Of a stretch of 64,000 nucleotides of DNA, positions 16,114 to 25,116 are shown in pieces. Under the pieces are notes generated by a model. It saw only the letters and a program-made list of their open reading frames with translations. It was not told the origin of the DNA and did not search any database. Source of the DNA: CBDAMZ01 sp965197375 (GTDB taxonomy: Bacteria; Acidobacteriota; Vicinamibacteria; Vicinamibacterales; UBA8438); assembly GCA_965197375.1 (NCBI GenBank), contig CBDAMZ010000005.1:67470-131469 (forward strand), written 5' to 3'. Both the position numbers and the translations under genes were made by a program. Every line of letters starts with the position of its first letter. The first letter of the stretch is position 1.

Positions 16114-18399
16114 GTGACAGCTGCTCACAACCTGTTCACTCGCCAGGCCACGATCATCGCGTTGTTTGCCGTGGCGGCCCTACTGGGCGCGATCAGCGGC
16201 GTGTTGTTCGCCTACTCACCGGACCTTCCGGAAATCACCGAGCTGGACGACTACGCACCGAACACGATCACGCGAGTCTATGCGAGGGGTGGCGAAGTAA
16301 TCGGCGAATTCGCAACGGAACGTCGGGTCATCATCGGCTACGATGACATCCCCGAAGTGTTGCGCAACGCGATCATCTCGAGCGAGGATGCCAGCTTCTT
16401 CAACCATGTCGGCTTTAGCATCCCACGCATCCTAGTCACCATCGTGCGGGATATCCTCGAACGCGAGATGCACGGCGCCAGCACCTTGACCCAGCAACTG
16501 GCGCGCAACATCACGCTGGGGGGCAACCGGCTCGGACTCGAGAAAACAGTTCAGCGCAAGCTAAAGGAAGCTTATTACACATTTCATATCGAGAAGCGCT
16601 ACACGAAACGGGAAATTTTTACCCTGTATTGCAACCAGATGTACCTCGGCAGTGGGGCGTACGGCGTTGAGGCCGCAGCCAGTCTCTACTTCGATAAACC
16701 TGCGAAAGACCTAAAACTCGAGGAAGCGGCTGTGATCGCCGGAATCATTCAAAGCCCGAGTCGGCAAACGCCACTGGTAAACATCGAACGAGCCACGGCG
16801 CGACGAAACTATGTACTGCAACGAATGGCCGAGGATGGTCACATCACGCCGGAGGAGGCAGGCGCGATTAAACAGGCGCCGATCAGACTGGCTCCGCGGA
16901 CCGAGCACAATAAATCAATCGCCCCTTACTTCGTCGAAGAGATTCGGAAACACCTGGAGCATGAGTACGGCGCCGAACGGCTGTACGAAGACGGAATGGT
17001 CGTTCGCTCGACGCTTGACGCGCAGCTCCAAGAGGCAGCGAATCATGCCGTCTCCAATGGGCTGCGCACCCTCGACAAGCGCCAGGGTTTTCGCGGACCA
17101 CGCCGCAACGCTGTCAAGGGCATGACTCTCGACGCACTGGACGAGTTCGACCACGAACGCTGGCGCTATCCTATGGAAGTTGGCGACATCGTGCCTGCCG
17201 TTGTGACCGGTGTGTCGAACAGCAACATACAGGTACACCTCGGCCACTACGTCTCGGAAATTGGACCCGAAGGATTTGCCTGGACCCAGGCAAAGTCGGC
17301 CGAGGAGCTAGTTAAACCTGGCGATCTGGTGGACGTCCAACTCGTGGCACTGCCCGGCGGCGCCAACGATCAGACCGTTGAGGCCACGCTCGACCAGGAA
17401 CCGGAGGTCGAGGGAGCTCTGTTCGCCCTCGAGAACCGTACCGGTCGCGTGCTCGCGATGGTTGGCGGCTACGATTTCAAGCGCAGCAAATTCAATCGGA
17501 CCACGCAGGCGTATCGGCAGCTCGGGTCCCTCTTCAAGGGGGTGCTCTACGCCGCGGCGGTTGACCAAGGCTACACGCCGACCTCGATCCTACTGGACGA
17601 GCCAGTCAGCTACGATGTCAGTCCCGACCAGTGCCCGTACGAGCCGACGAACTACGACCAGGAGTACGAGGGCCCGATCACGCTCCGGCGTGCGCTAGAG
17701 CACTCTCGCAATGTGCCGGCCGTCTGGCTGATAAACGAGATGGGACCGGAGACCGTAGTTGGGTTTGCCCGAAGGGTCGGATTTAGCTCGCCGATTCCCC
17801 CGTTCCTATCAGTCGCATTGGGAGCCGCTGAGGCCACTCTGATGGAGGTCACGAGCGCCTATTCGGTGTTTCCAAACCGTGGTAACCGAATGATCCCCTT
17901 ACAGATTAATCAGATCCTCGACCGCGAGGGGCATGTGCTCGAAGAGAACAGACCCCGGTCGCGGGACGCGCTTCGTCCCGACACCGCCTATATCATGGTC
18001 AGTTTGATGCGCGGCGTAGTCGAGCGAGGAACCGGGATCCGGGCGCGATCCCTGGAATGGCCGCTGGGCGGCAAGACCGGCACGGTGGACGATTACACAG
18101 ACGCTTGGTTCGTAGGATTCGATCCGGAGATCACAGTCGGTGTCTGGGTGGGCTATGACGAAAAGAAGACGCTCGGTGACAAAGAGGAAGGTTCCAGGGT
18201 AGCATTGCCAATTTGGATCGAGTTTATGAAAGCGCACATTGCCAACCAACCGACGCTGGAGGGTTTCGTCCCACCAGACAATATCGTGATCGCCTCCATC
18301 GATCCCATGACCGGGGACGTCACCGCGCCATGGGCCGTCGGCGCGATTCAGGAAGCCTTCATCTCTGGCACGGAGCCTGGCACCGCGTTCCGGCGGTAA
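16114..18399 (+). CDS. Class A penicillin-binding protein (PBP1A family)
   Basis: A bifunctional peptidoglycan synthase of 761 residues anchored by one N-terminal helix (TIIALFAVAALLGAISGVLF). The glycosyltransferase (GT51) domain shows the catalytic EDASFFNHVGFS, HGASTLTQQLARN and QMYLGSGAYGVEAAA. The transpeptidase domain has Ser-x-x-Lys as GSLFKG, SRN in HSRNVPAVWL and the KTG box in GGKTGTVDDYTDAWFVGF. The usual RQPGSxxKP surrounding the serine is here RQLGSLFKG. Start is a GTG; the ribosome site is weak. It runs divergently from dnaK and convergently with prfB. Confidence 0.94.
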   Translation: MTAAHNLFTRQATIIALFAVAALLGAISGVLFAYSPDLPEITELDDYAPNTITRVYARGGEVIGEFATERRVIIGYDDIPEVLRNAIISSEDASFFNHVGFSIPRILVTIVRDILEREMHGASTLTQQLARNITLGGNRLGLEKTVQRKLKEAYYTFHIEKRYTKREIFTLYCNQMYLGSGAYGVEAAASLYFDKPAKDLKLEEAAVIAGIIQSPSRQTPLVNIERATARRNYVLQRMAEDGHITPEEAGAIKQAPIRLAPRTEHNKSIAPYFVEEIRKHLEHEYGAERLYEDGMVVRSTLDAQLQEAANHAVSNGLRTLDKRQGFRGPRRNAVKGMTLDALDEFDHERWRYPMEVGDIVPAVVTGVSNSNIQVHLGHYVSEIGPEGFAWTQAKSAEELVKPGDLVDVQLVALPGGANDQTVEATLDQEPEVEGALFALENRTGRVLAMVGGYDFKRSKFNRTTQAYRQLGSLFKGVLYAAAVDQGYTPTSILLDEPVSYDVSPDQCPYEPTNYDQEYEGPITLRRALEHSRNVPAVWLINEMGPETVVGFARRVGFSSPIPPFLSVALGAAEATLMEVTSAYSVFPNRGNRMIPLQINQILDREGHVLEENRPRSRDALRPDTAYIMVSLMRGVVERGTGIRARSLEWPLGGKTGTVDDYTDAWFVGFDPEITVGVWVGYDEKKTLGDKEEGSRVALPIWIEFMKAHIANQPTLEGFVPPDNIVIASIDPMTGDVTAPWAVGAIQEAFISGTEPGTAFRR

Positions 18400-18411
18400 G
18401 CCAGCCGGTAG

Positions 18412-19546
18412 TTATTTATCAGCTCTCTCGCCCTGACCCATCTTTCCCGTCACTTTCTGCATGAGATAGCTCTTAATGAAACCATCGATGTCGCCATCGA
18501 GCACGCGATCGACGGCGCCAACTTCCACTTTAGTCCGATGGTCCTTGACCATCTGATACGGGTGCAGAACGTAACTCCGAATCTGGCTGCCGAAGGCGAT
18601 ATCCTTCTTTTCCCCCCCTATCTGCTCTAGCCGTTCCTGCTGCTCCTTAAGCTTGAGATCGTAGAGCCGTGCCCGAAGCACTCGCATCGCGGCGTCTCGG
18701 TTACGATGCTGAGATCGCTCGTTCTGACATGAGACGACAACACCGGTCGGAAGGTGGGTGATCCGAACCGCTGAATCGGTGACGTTAACATGTTGTCCGC
18801 CAGCACCACTCGATCGAAACGTATCAATCCGTAGATCATCCTCGTTAATATCTACCTCGACGTCATCTGGAAGCTCCGGCCAGACGAACACTGAGGCAAA
18901 TGATGTATGTCGACGTGCCGCTTGATCGAATGGCGAGATGCGCACTAGCCGATGCACACCCGCTTCGGAGAGCAACAGGCCATAGGCGTAGTCACCGCTG
19001 ACCGTGAGGGTCGCGCTCTTAATCCCGGCTTCGTCGCCGGGCTGCAGGTCAATTACCTCGCGCTTAAACCCCCGCCGCTCCGCCCACCGGAGGTAGGTAC
19101 GCAGGAGCATCTCGGCCCAGTCTTGTGACTCGGTCCCGCCAGCACCAGGATGGATCGAGATGATCGCGTTACGGTGATCGTGCTTCCCACCCAGCATCTT
19201 CTTGATTTCGGCAGCCTCAACTTGACTCTGTAGGTCATCGAGCGCCTTGGAGAAATCCTCAGCGACGTCCTCGCCCTGGGTAGCCCAGCCTGCGAGAACC
19301 TCGAGGTCATTACTCCCTTTCTGGATCGACTCCAACAAGTCGAAGTCCTCTTGCAGTCGCTGGCGGCGCTGGAGCACGCGCTGTGCCTCGACCTGATCGT
19401 TCCAAAAATCTACCGCGGCCGCGCATTGCTCCAATCGCGCGACCTCACTGCGGGTGCCAGCAGGGTCAAAGATAGCTCCGCAGGTCAGCCGCACGTTTAA
19501 CTAGGTCCTGATATCGCCGAATCTGTTCGTCCAGAGTGATCGCCAC
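18412..19546 (-). CDS. prfB: Peptide chain release factor 2, with programmed +1 frameshift
   Basis: RF2 releases peptides at UGA and UAA. The gene is in two frames. It starts at GTG 19546, five bases after GGAGG, and reads 26 codons to AADLRSYL, where an in-frame UGA stops it. A +1 shift continues as DPAGTRSEVARLEQ, giving about 377 residues. The anticodon-mimic SPF (RISPFDQAARRHTSF) and the catalytic GGQ (SSGAGGQHVNVTDSA) are intact. No ATG gives a better N terminus. It converges with the PBP gene 12 bases away. Confidence 0.96.
19465..19471 (-). other. RF2 autoregulatory frameshift site CTTTGAC
   Basis: On the minus strand the message reads CTT-TGA-C, the conserved slippery site at which low RF2 lets the ribosome move +1. 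A Shine-Dalgarno-like GGAG lies 4 bases before CTT, matching the known stimulatory element. This is sequence-visible and matches the textbook mechanism in E. coli. Confidence 0.93.
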
Positions 19547-19739
19547 TAAGTCCTCCGTCTCTAACAGCGGGTGTCCCATCACAGCAATTCGTGGCGTCAG
19601 TCCAGGCCGCTGATCCCAAGCTACGCCAGGTCCGCATAAGGCGTGATGAAGAAATAAACCTGGCATTTGCGCCCGCGGCAACATCACCAGGTGGGACTTC
19701 CCATCCGGGAATTACGTTACGGATTACTGTAACGAAACG

Positions 19740-21275
19740 CTAGGTCACGCCTGCCGAGCCGACGCGCCGGACGCGTCTCCTACTCGCCCACACGACGAAC
19801 GCCGTGAGCACCGCGCAAGTGTACGCCGGCAAGTCCCCAATGCGGCCGTAGAACGTGCGCCCCGCCAGTAGGCGAACATCATCGACCACGACCGCGGTCT
19901 CAAAGAGCGGTGTCCGCGCTAAGACCCGCCCGTAGGGATCAACGATGCTGCTGATTCCGGTGTTAGCTGCCCGCACGAGGAAGCGCCCCTGTTCAATAGC
20001 CCTCATGGTTGCTTGCTGAAAATGCTGATAGGGCGCCGACGATCGACCGTACCACGCATCGTTGGTGATCGTCGTGAGCAGCCGACTCCCACTCACCACA
20101 AGGTCACGCACCAAACCAGGATAAATAATCTCGTAGCAAATGGCAGCGCTGACGGGCTGTCCTTCGACCGGCAACGTGCGCGGCCCGGAACCCGGTGAAA
20201 AGTCGGCCACCGTCTCAACCAGCGGCGATACAAAGAACAGCGCACGCCGAAGCGGTACATACTCACCGAACGGCACCAGATGCTGCTTCCGATACACACC
20301 GGTCGTCTCGCCAGACGGGTCCACCATGGAGGCAGTGTTGTAATAACGAAGCTCGGCGTCCGACGTCACATAAGTACTCCCGATGAGCAGGTACGTGCCT
20401 GTTTCCCGCGCTAGGGCACGAATGACTTCGCCCCTCGTTACATCGTTCTCGAAGGAAAACGGTGTTGCTGCTTCCGGCCACACGATGAGCTTTGCCCCAT
20501 CACCAGCCGCACGCCGAGTCAACTCTAGGTAATGTCTGAGGATGGTGTCCCTCAGCACCGGTTTCCACTTGTCGTGTTGGGCAATGTTTCCCTGCAAGGC
20601 CGCGACTCGCAGCGGGGTACCCGCGCGTACGAGCGAGGCATCGCGGAGCCGCCAGCCCCCAAAGGCGATACTCGCTAGCACCACGATGGCCGCAACACCG
20701 ACGGGCTCCCAGCGGCGGCGTTGGCTCATGATCCCGTGGGCAATGGCCGTATTAACGAGGGCCACCAGTCCCGATATACCCAGCACGCCGGCCAGGCTAG
20801 CAACCTGTGCGATTGGGAGAACGGAACTCTGACTGTAGCCCAGCAACTCCCACGGGAACCCGGTGAATAAATGGAGTCGTCCCAGCTCCGTCGTGACCCA
20901 GACGGCTGGCGCATACAGGAGACCGGTCGGCCCGAGTCGGCGATACAGATACGCCACCGTAACAGCGAACAGCGCCGGAAACATCGCGAGATATACAAGG
21001 AGAAGCGAGTGCACGAGCCACGCCACAGGGCGCGCCAGCCCCCCATAGTTCGCCATCACCTCGATAATCCAATACAGAGTCCCCCCAAAGTAAATCACCC
21101 CGGCCACAAAGCCAAGCGAGAAAGCACGGGGCGCCGAGGCAGTTCGGACGACCGCGAGGAGGAGCGGGACGAGCCCAATCCAGGCGAATGCGGGATGCCC
21201 GTAGCGCGGGAAGCTCAACGCGAGCAGCGTGCCTGAAAAAACCGCAAGCGCGAGTGTGCTCGCCCCATAACCCAT
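19740..21275 (-). CDS. lnt: Apolipoprotein N-acyltransferase
   Basis: Lnt adds the third acyl chain to lipoproteins in the inner membrane. The 511-residue protein from ATG 21275 (GGAAG 7 bases upstream) has about six N-terminal transmembrane helices (LALAVFSGTLLALSFPRYG and following), a periplasmic nitrilase domain and one C-terminal helix. The catalytic triad is visible: Glu in LIVWPEAATPF, Lys in YRKQHLVPFGEYVPLR and Cys in AAICYEIIYP. Presence with the lolC/E-like gene confirms a diderm envelope. The 193 bases to prfB look empty. Confidence 0.95.
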   Translation of the reverse strand: MGYGASTLALAVFSGTLLALSFPRYGHPAFAWIGLVPLLLAVVRTASAPRAFSLGFVAGVIYFGGTLYWIIEVMANYGGLARPVAWLVHSLLLVYLAMFPALFAVTVAYLYRRLGPTGLLYAPAVWVTTELGRLHLFTGFPWELLGYSQSSVLPIAQVASLAGVLGISGLVALVNTAIAHGIMSQRRRWEPVGVAAIVVLASIAFGGWRLRDASLVRAGTPLRVAALQGNIAQHDKWKPVLRDTILRHYLELTRRAAGDGAKLIVWPEAATPFSFENDVTRGEVIRALARETGTYLLIGSTYVTSDAELRYYNTASMVDPSGETTGVYRKQHLVPFGEYVPLRRALFFVSPLVETVADFSPGSGPRTLPVEGQPVSAAICYEIIYPGLVRDLVVSGSRLLTTITNDAWYGRSSAPYQHFQQATMRAIEQGRFLVRAANTGISSIVDPYGRVLARTPLFETAVVVDDVRLLAGRTFYGRIGDLPAYTCAVLTAFVVWASRRRVRRVGSAGVT

Positions 21276-21417
21276 TACGCATCTTCCGAACGAGGCATCC
21301 CACAAAGGGCTTCGCCTAGCTTCAAGTCAGCGATCCGAAACACTCTCGGCATCGGCAGCCAAACGCAGCAGAAATCATAAGATAGCCACTAAGCCGCGAA
21401 TTTTCTGGGACAGGCCA

Positions 21418-22155
21418 TTAACGCGTAATCCAGGGCTTGAACTGTTCTTCGCTCTCGAGACGCTGCAAGATGTGCACGGCATCGCTACGATCGGGGTACG
21501 GCCCGACCCGAACGCGAAACAGCGCCACCGGGGCGTCTTCCGCCGGGTCGACGACATACGCCGGGAACCCTTTCCCTCTCAGGCTGCTGGCAATCTGCTG
21601 CGCGGTTTCGCGTGCTCTTAGGGCCGTGACCTGGACAGTGAAGCCAGATCCGCCAAGCACCCGAGTGGCACCAACCTTGGTTGCCGACGAGGGCAGTCCA
21701 GCTGATCGAGCAACCGCCGGCTCGCCGATATCCACCTTCGGCCCCAGAAGCGGGCTCTGATCCACCGCGGCGCACGTTCCGACGGTCTCGGACGCTTCGA
21801 CAACCGGCGCCGGTGATTTGGGGCCTGGGATCGCCGGCGCTTCACGGCGGAGGATCTCCACAACCGGTTCGTCACTTTCGAGCCTGCGGTGATAGCTGAG
21901 ATCACCATCTGACGTCGCCGCCGCTGGCGGCTCAGCGTTCAGCGGGGCAATACCGGACGGCCGGCGCACGTCAACGAATAGACCATCATCTCCCCTTCCC
22001 ACCCCAGCACCCTCGGCCGTCCGGCTTGGAGGCACCCCGCGGCCCACGAGGACACCGCACAAAAACACCACCACCGCCACGACGGTGGCGGCCATGAAGA
22101 GAAAGACAACGTGCTTTGGACTTGGGATTACCTCGCCCGAGCCTTGGGACGCCAT
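21418..22155 (-). CDS. SPOR-domain membrane protein
   Basis: A 245-residue bitopic protein. One helix near residues 15-38 (HVVFLFMAATVVAVVVFLCG) is followed by a long Pro/Glu/Ala-rich linker and a C-terminal SPOR-like domain (FTVQVTALRARETAQQIASSL, then YVVDPAEDAPVALFRVRVGPY). SPOR domains bind denuded glycan strands at septa, so a cell division or envelope role is likely. The linker has no conserved motif. It lies just downstream of the slipin gene. Confidence 0.82.
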   Translation of the reverse strand: MASQGSGEVIPSPKHVVFLFMAATVVAVVVFLCGVLVGRGVPPSRTAEGAGVGRGDDGLFVDVRRPSGIAPLNAEPPAAATSDGDLSYHRRLESDEPVVEILRREAPAIPGPKSPAPVVEASETVGTCAAVDQSPLLGPKVDIGEPAVARSAGLPSSATKVGATRVLGGSGFTVQVTALRARETAQQIASSLRGKGFPAYVVDPAEDAPVALFRVRVGPYPDRSDAVHILQRLESEEQFKPWITR

Positions 22156-22188
22156 GAACTAAAACCGACCACTAGCTACGCTTCGCAC

Positions 22189-22944
22189 CTAGGTCTCGCG
22201 CTTGGGCAGTAACGCGCTGAGCAGGTCAATCGGTATCGGAAACAAAAGCGTTGAGTTTTTCTCGCCCGCGATCTCGGTCGCCGTCTGCAGATACCGAAGC
22301 GTGACAGCAAGCGGTTGCTGCGCGATCACGGCTGCCGCTTGCGACAGCTTCTCCGAGGCGGCAAACTCGCCGGCGGCGTGAATAATTTTAGCACGCTTTT
22401 CGCGCTCGGCCTCGGCTTGCCGCGCCATCGCCCGCTGCATATCTACCGGGAGATCCACATGCTTAACTTCAACGGCCGACACCTTTACACCCCAAGGATC
22501 GGTCTGCGTGTCTAAAATCTGCTGTAGCTGCTGGTTTAGTCGCTCGCGCTCGGCTAAAAGCCCGTCGAGCTCGACCTGTCCTAGTACGCTCCGGAGCGTC
22601 GTCTGAGAAAGCTGCGACGTAGCGTAATGGAAATTCTCGACTTCGACTATCGCTCGCCTCGGATCCATTACCCGAAAATAAACGACCGCGTTGACCTTAA
22701 CTGAAACATTGTCTCTAGTGATGACATCCTGAGGCGGCACGTCCATCACGATAGTGCGGAGGCCAACACGCACCATGCGATCGATAGGAGCGAATACCAG
22801 AATGACCCCTGGGCCCTTCGAGCGCGGATACAGCTTCCCGAGCCGAAAGATAACAGCGCGCTCATATTCGTTCAGGATTTTGATGGAACTGATGAGGTAG
22901 AGCAGGATAACGACAAAAAAGATAAACCATGGGCTAATGGTCAT
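22189..22944 (-). CDS. SPFH/stomatin-like membrane protein (slipin)
   Basis: A 251-residue member of the SPFH superfamily with one N-terminal membrane segment (WFIFFVVILLYLISSI) and the band-7 domain beginning LNEYERAVIFRLGKLYPRSKGPGVI. The AVYFRVMDPRRAIVEVENFHYAT and DLPVDMQRAMARQAEAEREKRAKII segments are characteristic of slipin-2. It overlaps the NfeD gene by 4 bases. Slipin and NfeD form a conserved pair in bacteria and archaea, with NfeD-type protease cleaving slipin. A role in membrane microdomains is inferred. Confidence 0.93.
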   Translation of the reverse strand: MTISPWFIFFVVILLYLISSIKILNEYERAVIFRLGKLYPRSKGPGVILVFAPIDRMVRVGLRTIVMDVPPQDVITRDNVSVKVNAVVYFRVMDPRRAIVEVENFHYATSQLSQTTLRSVLGQVELDGLLAERERLNQQLQQILDTQTDPWGVKVSAVEVKHVDLPVDMQRAMARQAEAEREKRAKIIHAAGEFAASEKLSQAAAVIAQQPLAVTLRYLQTATEIAGEKNSTLLFPIPIDLLSALLPKRET

Positions 22945-24404
22945 ACCTCTGATCCTCCGTTAGACGGCGGCGCCAGACGTCGCACGGTGAGCTTCATTCC
23001 GTCGACGGCGACCACACGAACCTCGTCGCCATTCTCGATCGCGTGATCCGCCGTCGCCGACCAGAGCTCGCCGCGCGCGGACACCCGACCAGTACTACCA
23101 GGCGTGATAGGGCTCAACGCCTGTCCGATCTGGTCGATCATCCCAGCCGGTCCGGTCACCGGTTGTCTTAGCTGCGCGCGAATAGCGAGTCTGACGAGGC
23201 CAGCGACAATGATTCCGAGCGCTAACATCGTCGACAAGATGAATGTCCAGTCTAGTTGAAGCTCTGGTGCAGGTGAATCGATAAGCATCACCGCGCCCAT
23301 CACCATACTAATGATCCCGCCCGTACTGAGCAGGCCATAGGTTGGCGTCAGCATCTCCACCACCAACAGCATCAAGCCGAACGCAATCAGGAGTAGCCCG
23401 ACGTAGTTAATCGGCAAAATTTGAAAAGCAAAAAACGCAAGGAGCAGACAGAGACCCCCAACGATCCCTGGCACGATCGCCCCCGGGCTCCACAGTTCGA
23501 TCGTAAGCCCAAGTGTGCCCAAGCTGAACAACAAGACCGCCACCTGCGGGTGGGCAATCACACTGAGCAACCGTTGTCGCCAGTTCATCGCGACGCGCTT
23601 GACGCGAGCATCCGCGGTGCGGAGGATGGTTGTGTCCCCATTCCACCTGGTGATTTCTCGTCCGTGTAGCTGCTCGAGCAGATCGTTAAAATCCGAAGCG
23701 ATGAGATCGATCAGCGGCGGGTCAGCCTCCATGGCCTCTTCCTCAGTAAACGACTGACTCTCGATCACGGCTTTCTCCGCCAGATCCACGTTACGGCGAC
23801 GCCGACTCGCCAGCGACCGCGCATAAGCAGCAACGTCTGAGGCGGCCTTCTGCGCCATCGTCTCGTCCATCGGTGCCCCGGTTCCAGATACCGGACGCGC
23901 TGCCCCGATGTGGGTGCCAGGCGCCATGGCCGCAATGTCGGCGGCAATCGTTATTAAAAAGCCAGCCGAGGCCGCCCTGGCGCCGCTCGGACCGACGTAG
24001 ACAACTACGGGTGTCTTAGCTTCGATGATTCGGGCGTTGATCGCGCGGGTGGAATCGACCAAGCCACCTGGAGTACGCAGCGTAAACACGACTAGATCGG
24101 CCTGCTCTTCATCAGCCCGATCGAGCGTCTGGATGATGTACTCGGCAGACACTGGGTGGATCAGCGCATCAACCTCAGCGTCGTACACCACGGGCTGACG
24201 TGCGGGCAAGCCCGGGTCGTCACGTCGAGCATCGAGGCTCGACATGGGCAGCAACAAGATCAGCCAGCCCACGGCAAACCCGATCGGGCGACGGGCTGGC
24301 CGTACGAACTTAGCCGTATTAGCGTACCCCGGTATCGTACCGTAGCCGACCGGCTGCACGCTGTCAATAAAACCGCAACATCGAATGAGAAATTTTTTCG
24401 CCAT
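22941..24404 (-). CDS. NfeD-family membrane-bound serine protease
   Basis: About 487 residues. After a signal-like segment (IGFAVGWLILLLPMSS) comes a ClpP-like protease domain with the nucleophile serine in ARAASAGFLITIAADIAAMAPG and a possible general-base Lys in QKAASDVAAYARSLASRR. Four or more membrane helices follow (VAVLLFSLGTLGLTIELW onward), ending with an OB-fold NfeD domain (GSTGRVSARGELWSATAD). The start is uncertain: the first 35 residues are unlike the family and the true start may be downstream. It pairs with the slipin. Confidence 0.88.
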   Translation of the reverse strand: MAKKFLIRCCGFIDSVQPVGYGTIPGYANTAKFVRPARRPIGFAVGWLILLLPMSSLDARRDDPGLPARQPVVYDAEVDALIHPVSAEYIIQTLDRADEEQADLVVFTLRTPGGLVDSTRAINARIIEAKTPVVVYVGPSGARAASAGFLITIAADIAAMAPGTHIGAARPVSGTGAPMDETMAQKAASDVAAYARSLASRRRRNVDLAEKAVIESQSFTEEEAMEADPPLIDLIASDFNDLLEQLHGREITRWNGDTTILRTADARVKRVAMNWRQRLLSVIAHPQVAVLLFSLGTLGLTIELWSPGAIVPGIVGGLCLLLAFFAFQILPINYVGLLLIAFGLMLLVVEMLTPTYGLLSTGGIISMVMGAVMLIDSPAPELQLDWTFILSTMLALGIIVAGLVRLAIRAQLRQPVTGPAGMIDQIGQALSPITPGSTGRVSARGELWSATADHAIENGDEVRVVAVDGMKLTVRRLAPPSNGGSEV

Positions 24405-24435
24405 TCACTTATCTGGTAAGGTTGGACTCAAACGA

Positions 24436-25029
24436 ATGACGGCGGCCATCCTTGCCGGCGGACAGGCCCGTCGCTTCGGCGGCCGCCAAAAAGCTCTTCT
24501 CCCCATCGGCGACCAGCGCATAATCGATCGTTTGTTGGCAGTCCTTCGATCGGTCGCGGACCATGTGCTCATCGTCGCAAACGAACGCCATCTCTACGAC
24601 GCGCTGGGCGTTCCGGTCCGAGAAGACATACTGCCCCACGCGGGGCCATTGGGTGGAATCTACACGGCATTAGTCGCAACCACAACGCCGCAAACACTGG
24701 TGGTAGCTGGCGATATGCCATTTCTCAGCGTGCCGTTCCTGAGGCACCTGGCTCAGGTCGGTCGTAACGTCGACGTCGCGATACCATGTACGGTGGATGG
24801 CTACCATCCGCTCTGTGCGTCGTACGGTGACCGCTGCGTCTCAATCATCGAGCGTCAGATCGGAGCCGGCGCGTTGAAAGTTGCAGATCTGTTGTCTGGT
24901 ATCGACGTCCACGAGCTTGGGCCTGACGAAACCGCCAGGTTCGATCCTGACGGCACACTCTTCTTTAACGTGAACACGCCAGGTGCCTACGCGCGTAGCC
25001 TCGCATTGGCGGCGCACCGGCGATTGTGA
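24436..25029 (+). CDS. mobA: Molybdenum cofactor guanylyltransferase
   Basis: MobA joins GMP to molybdopterin. The 197-residue nucleotidyltransferase begins at MTAAILAGGQARRFGGRQKA (GTP-binding LAGG...RxGGxxKA), with HAGPLGGIYTAL and the metal-binding VVAGDMPFLSVPFL. The C-terminal FFNVNTPGAYARSL is usual for the family. An upstream start at 24385 would overlap nfeD and lacks homology. It is divergent from nfeD and 87 bases before argS. A general MobA-like nucleotidyltransferase with another substrate is the only alternative. Confidence 0.85.
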   Translation: MTAAILAGGQARRFGGRQKALLPIGDQRIIDRLLAVLRSVADHVLIVANERHLYDALGVPVREDILPHAGPLGGIYTALVATTTPQTLVVAGDMPFLSVPFLRHLAQVGRNVDVAIPCTVDGYHPLCASYGDRCVSIIERQIGAGALKVADLLSGIDVHELGPDETARFDPDGTLFFNVNTPGAYARSLALAAHRRL

Positions 25030-25116
25030 TTACCCAGGTACCTCAGGTCCCTGAAATCCTTTGGCTCAGGGGAACTAGACGGCATAGCCGCGGGGGTTAT
25101 TCGGAACACCGGAGCG

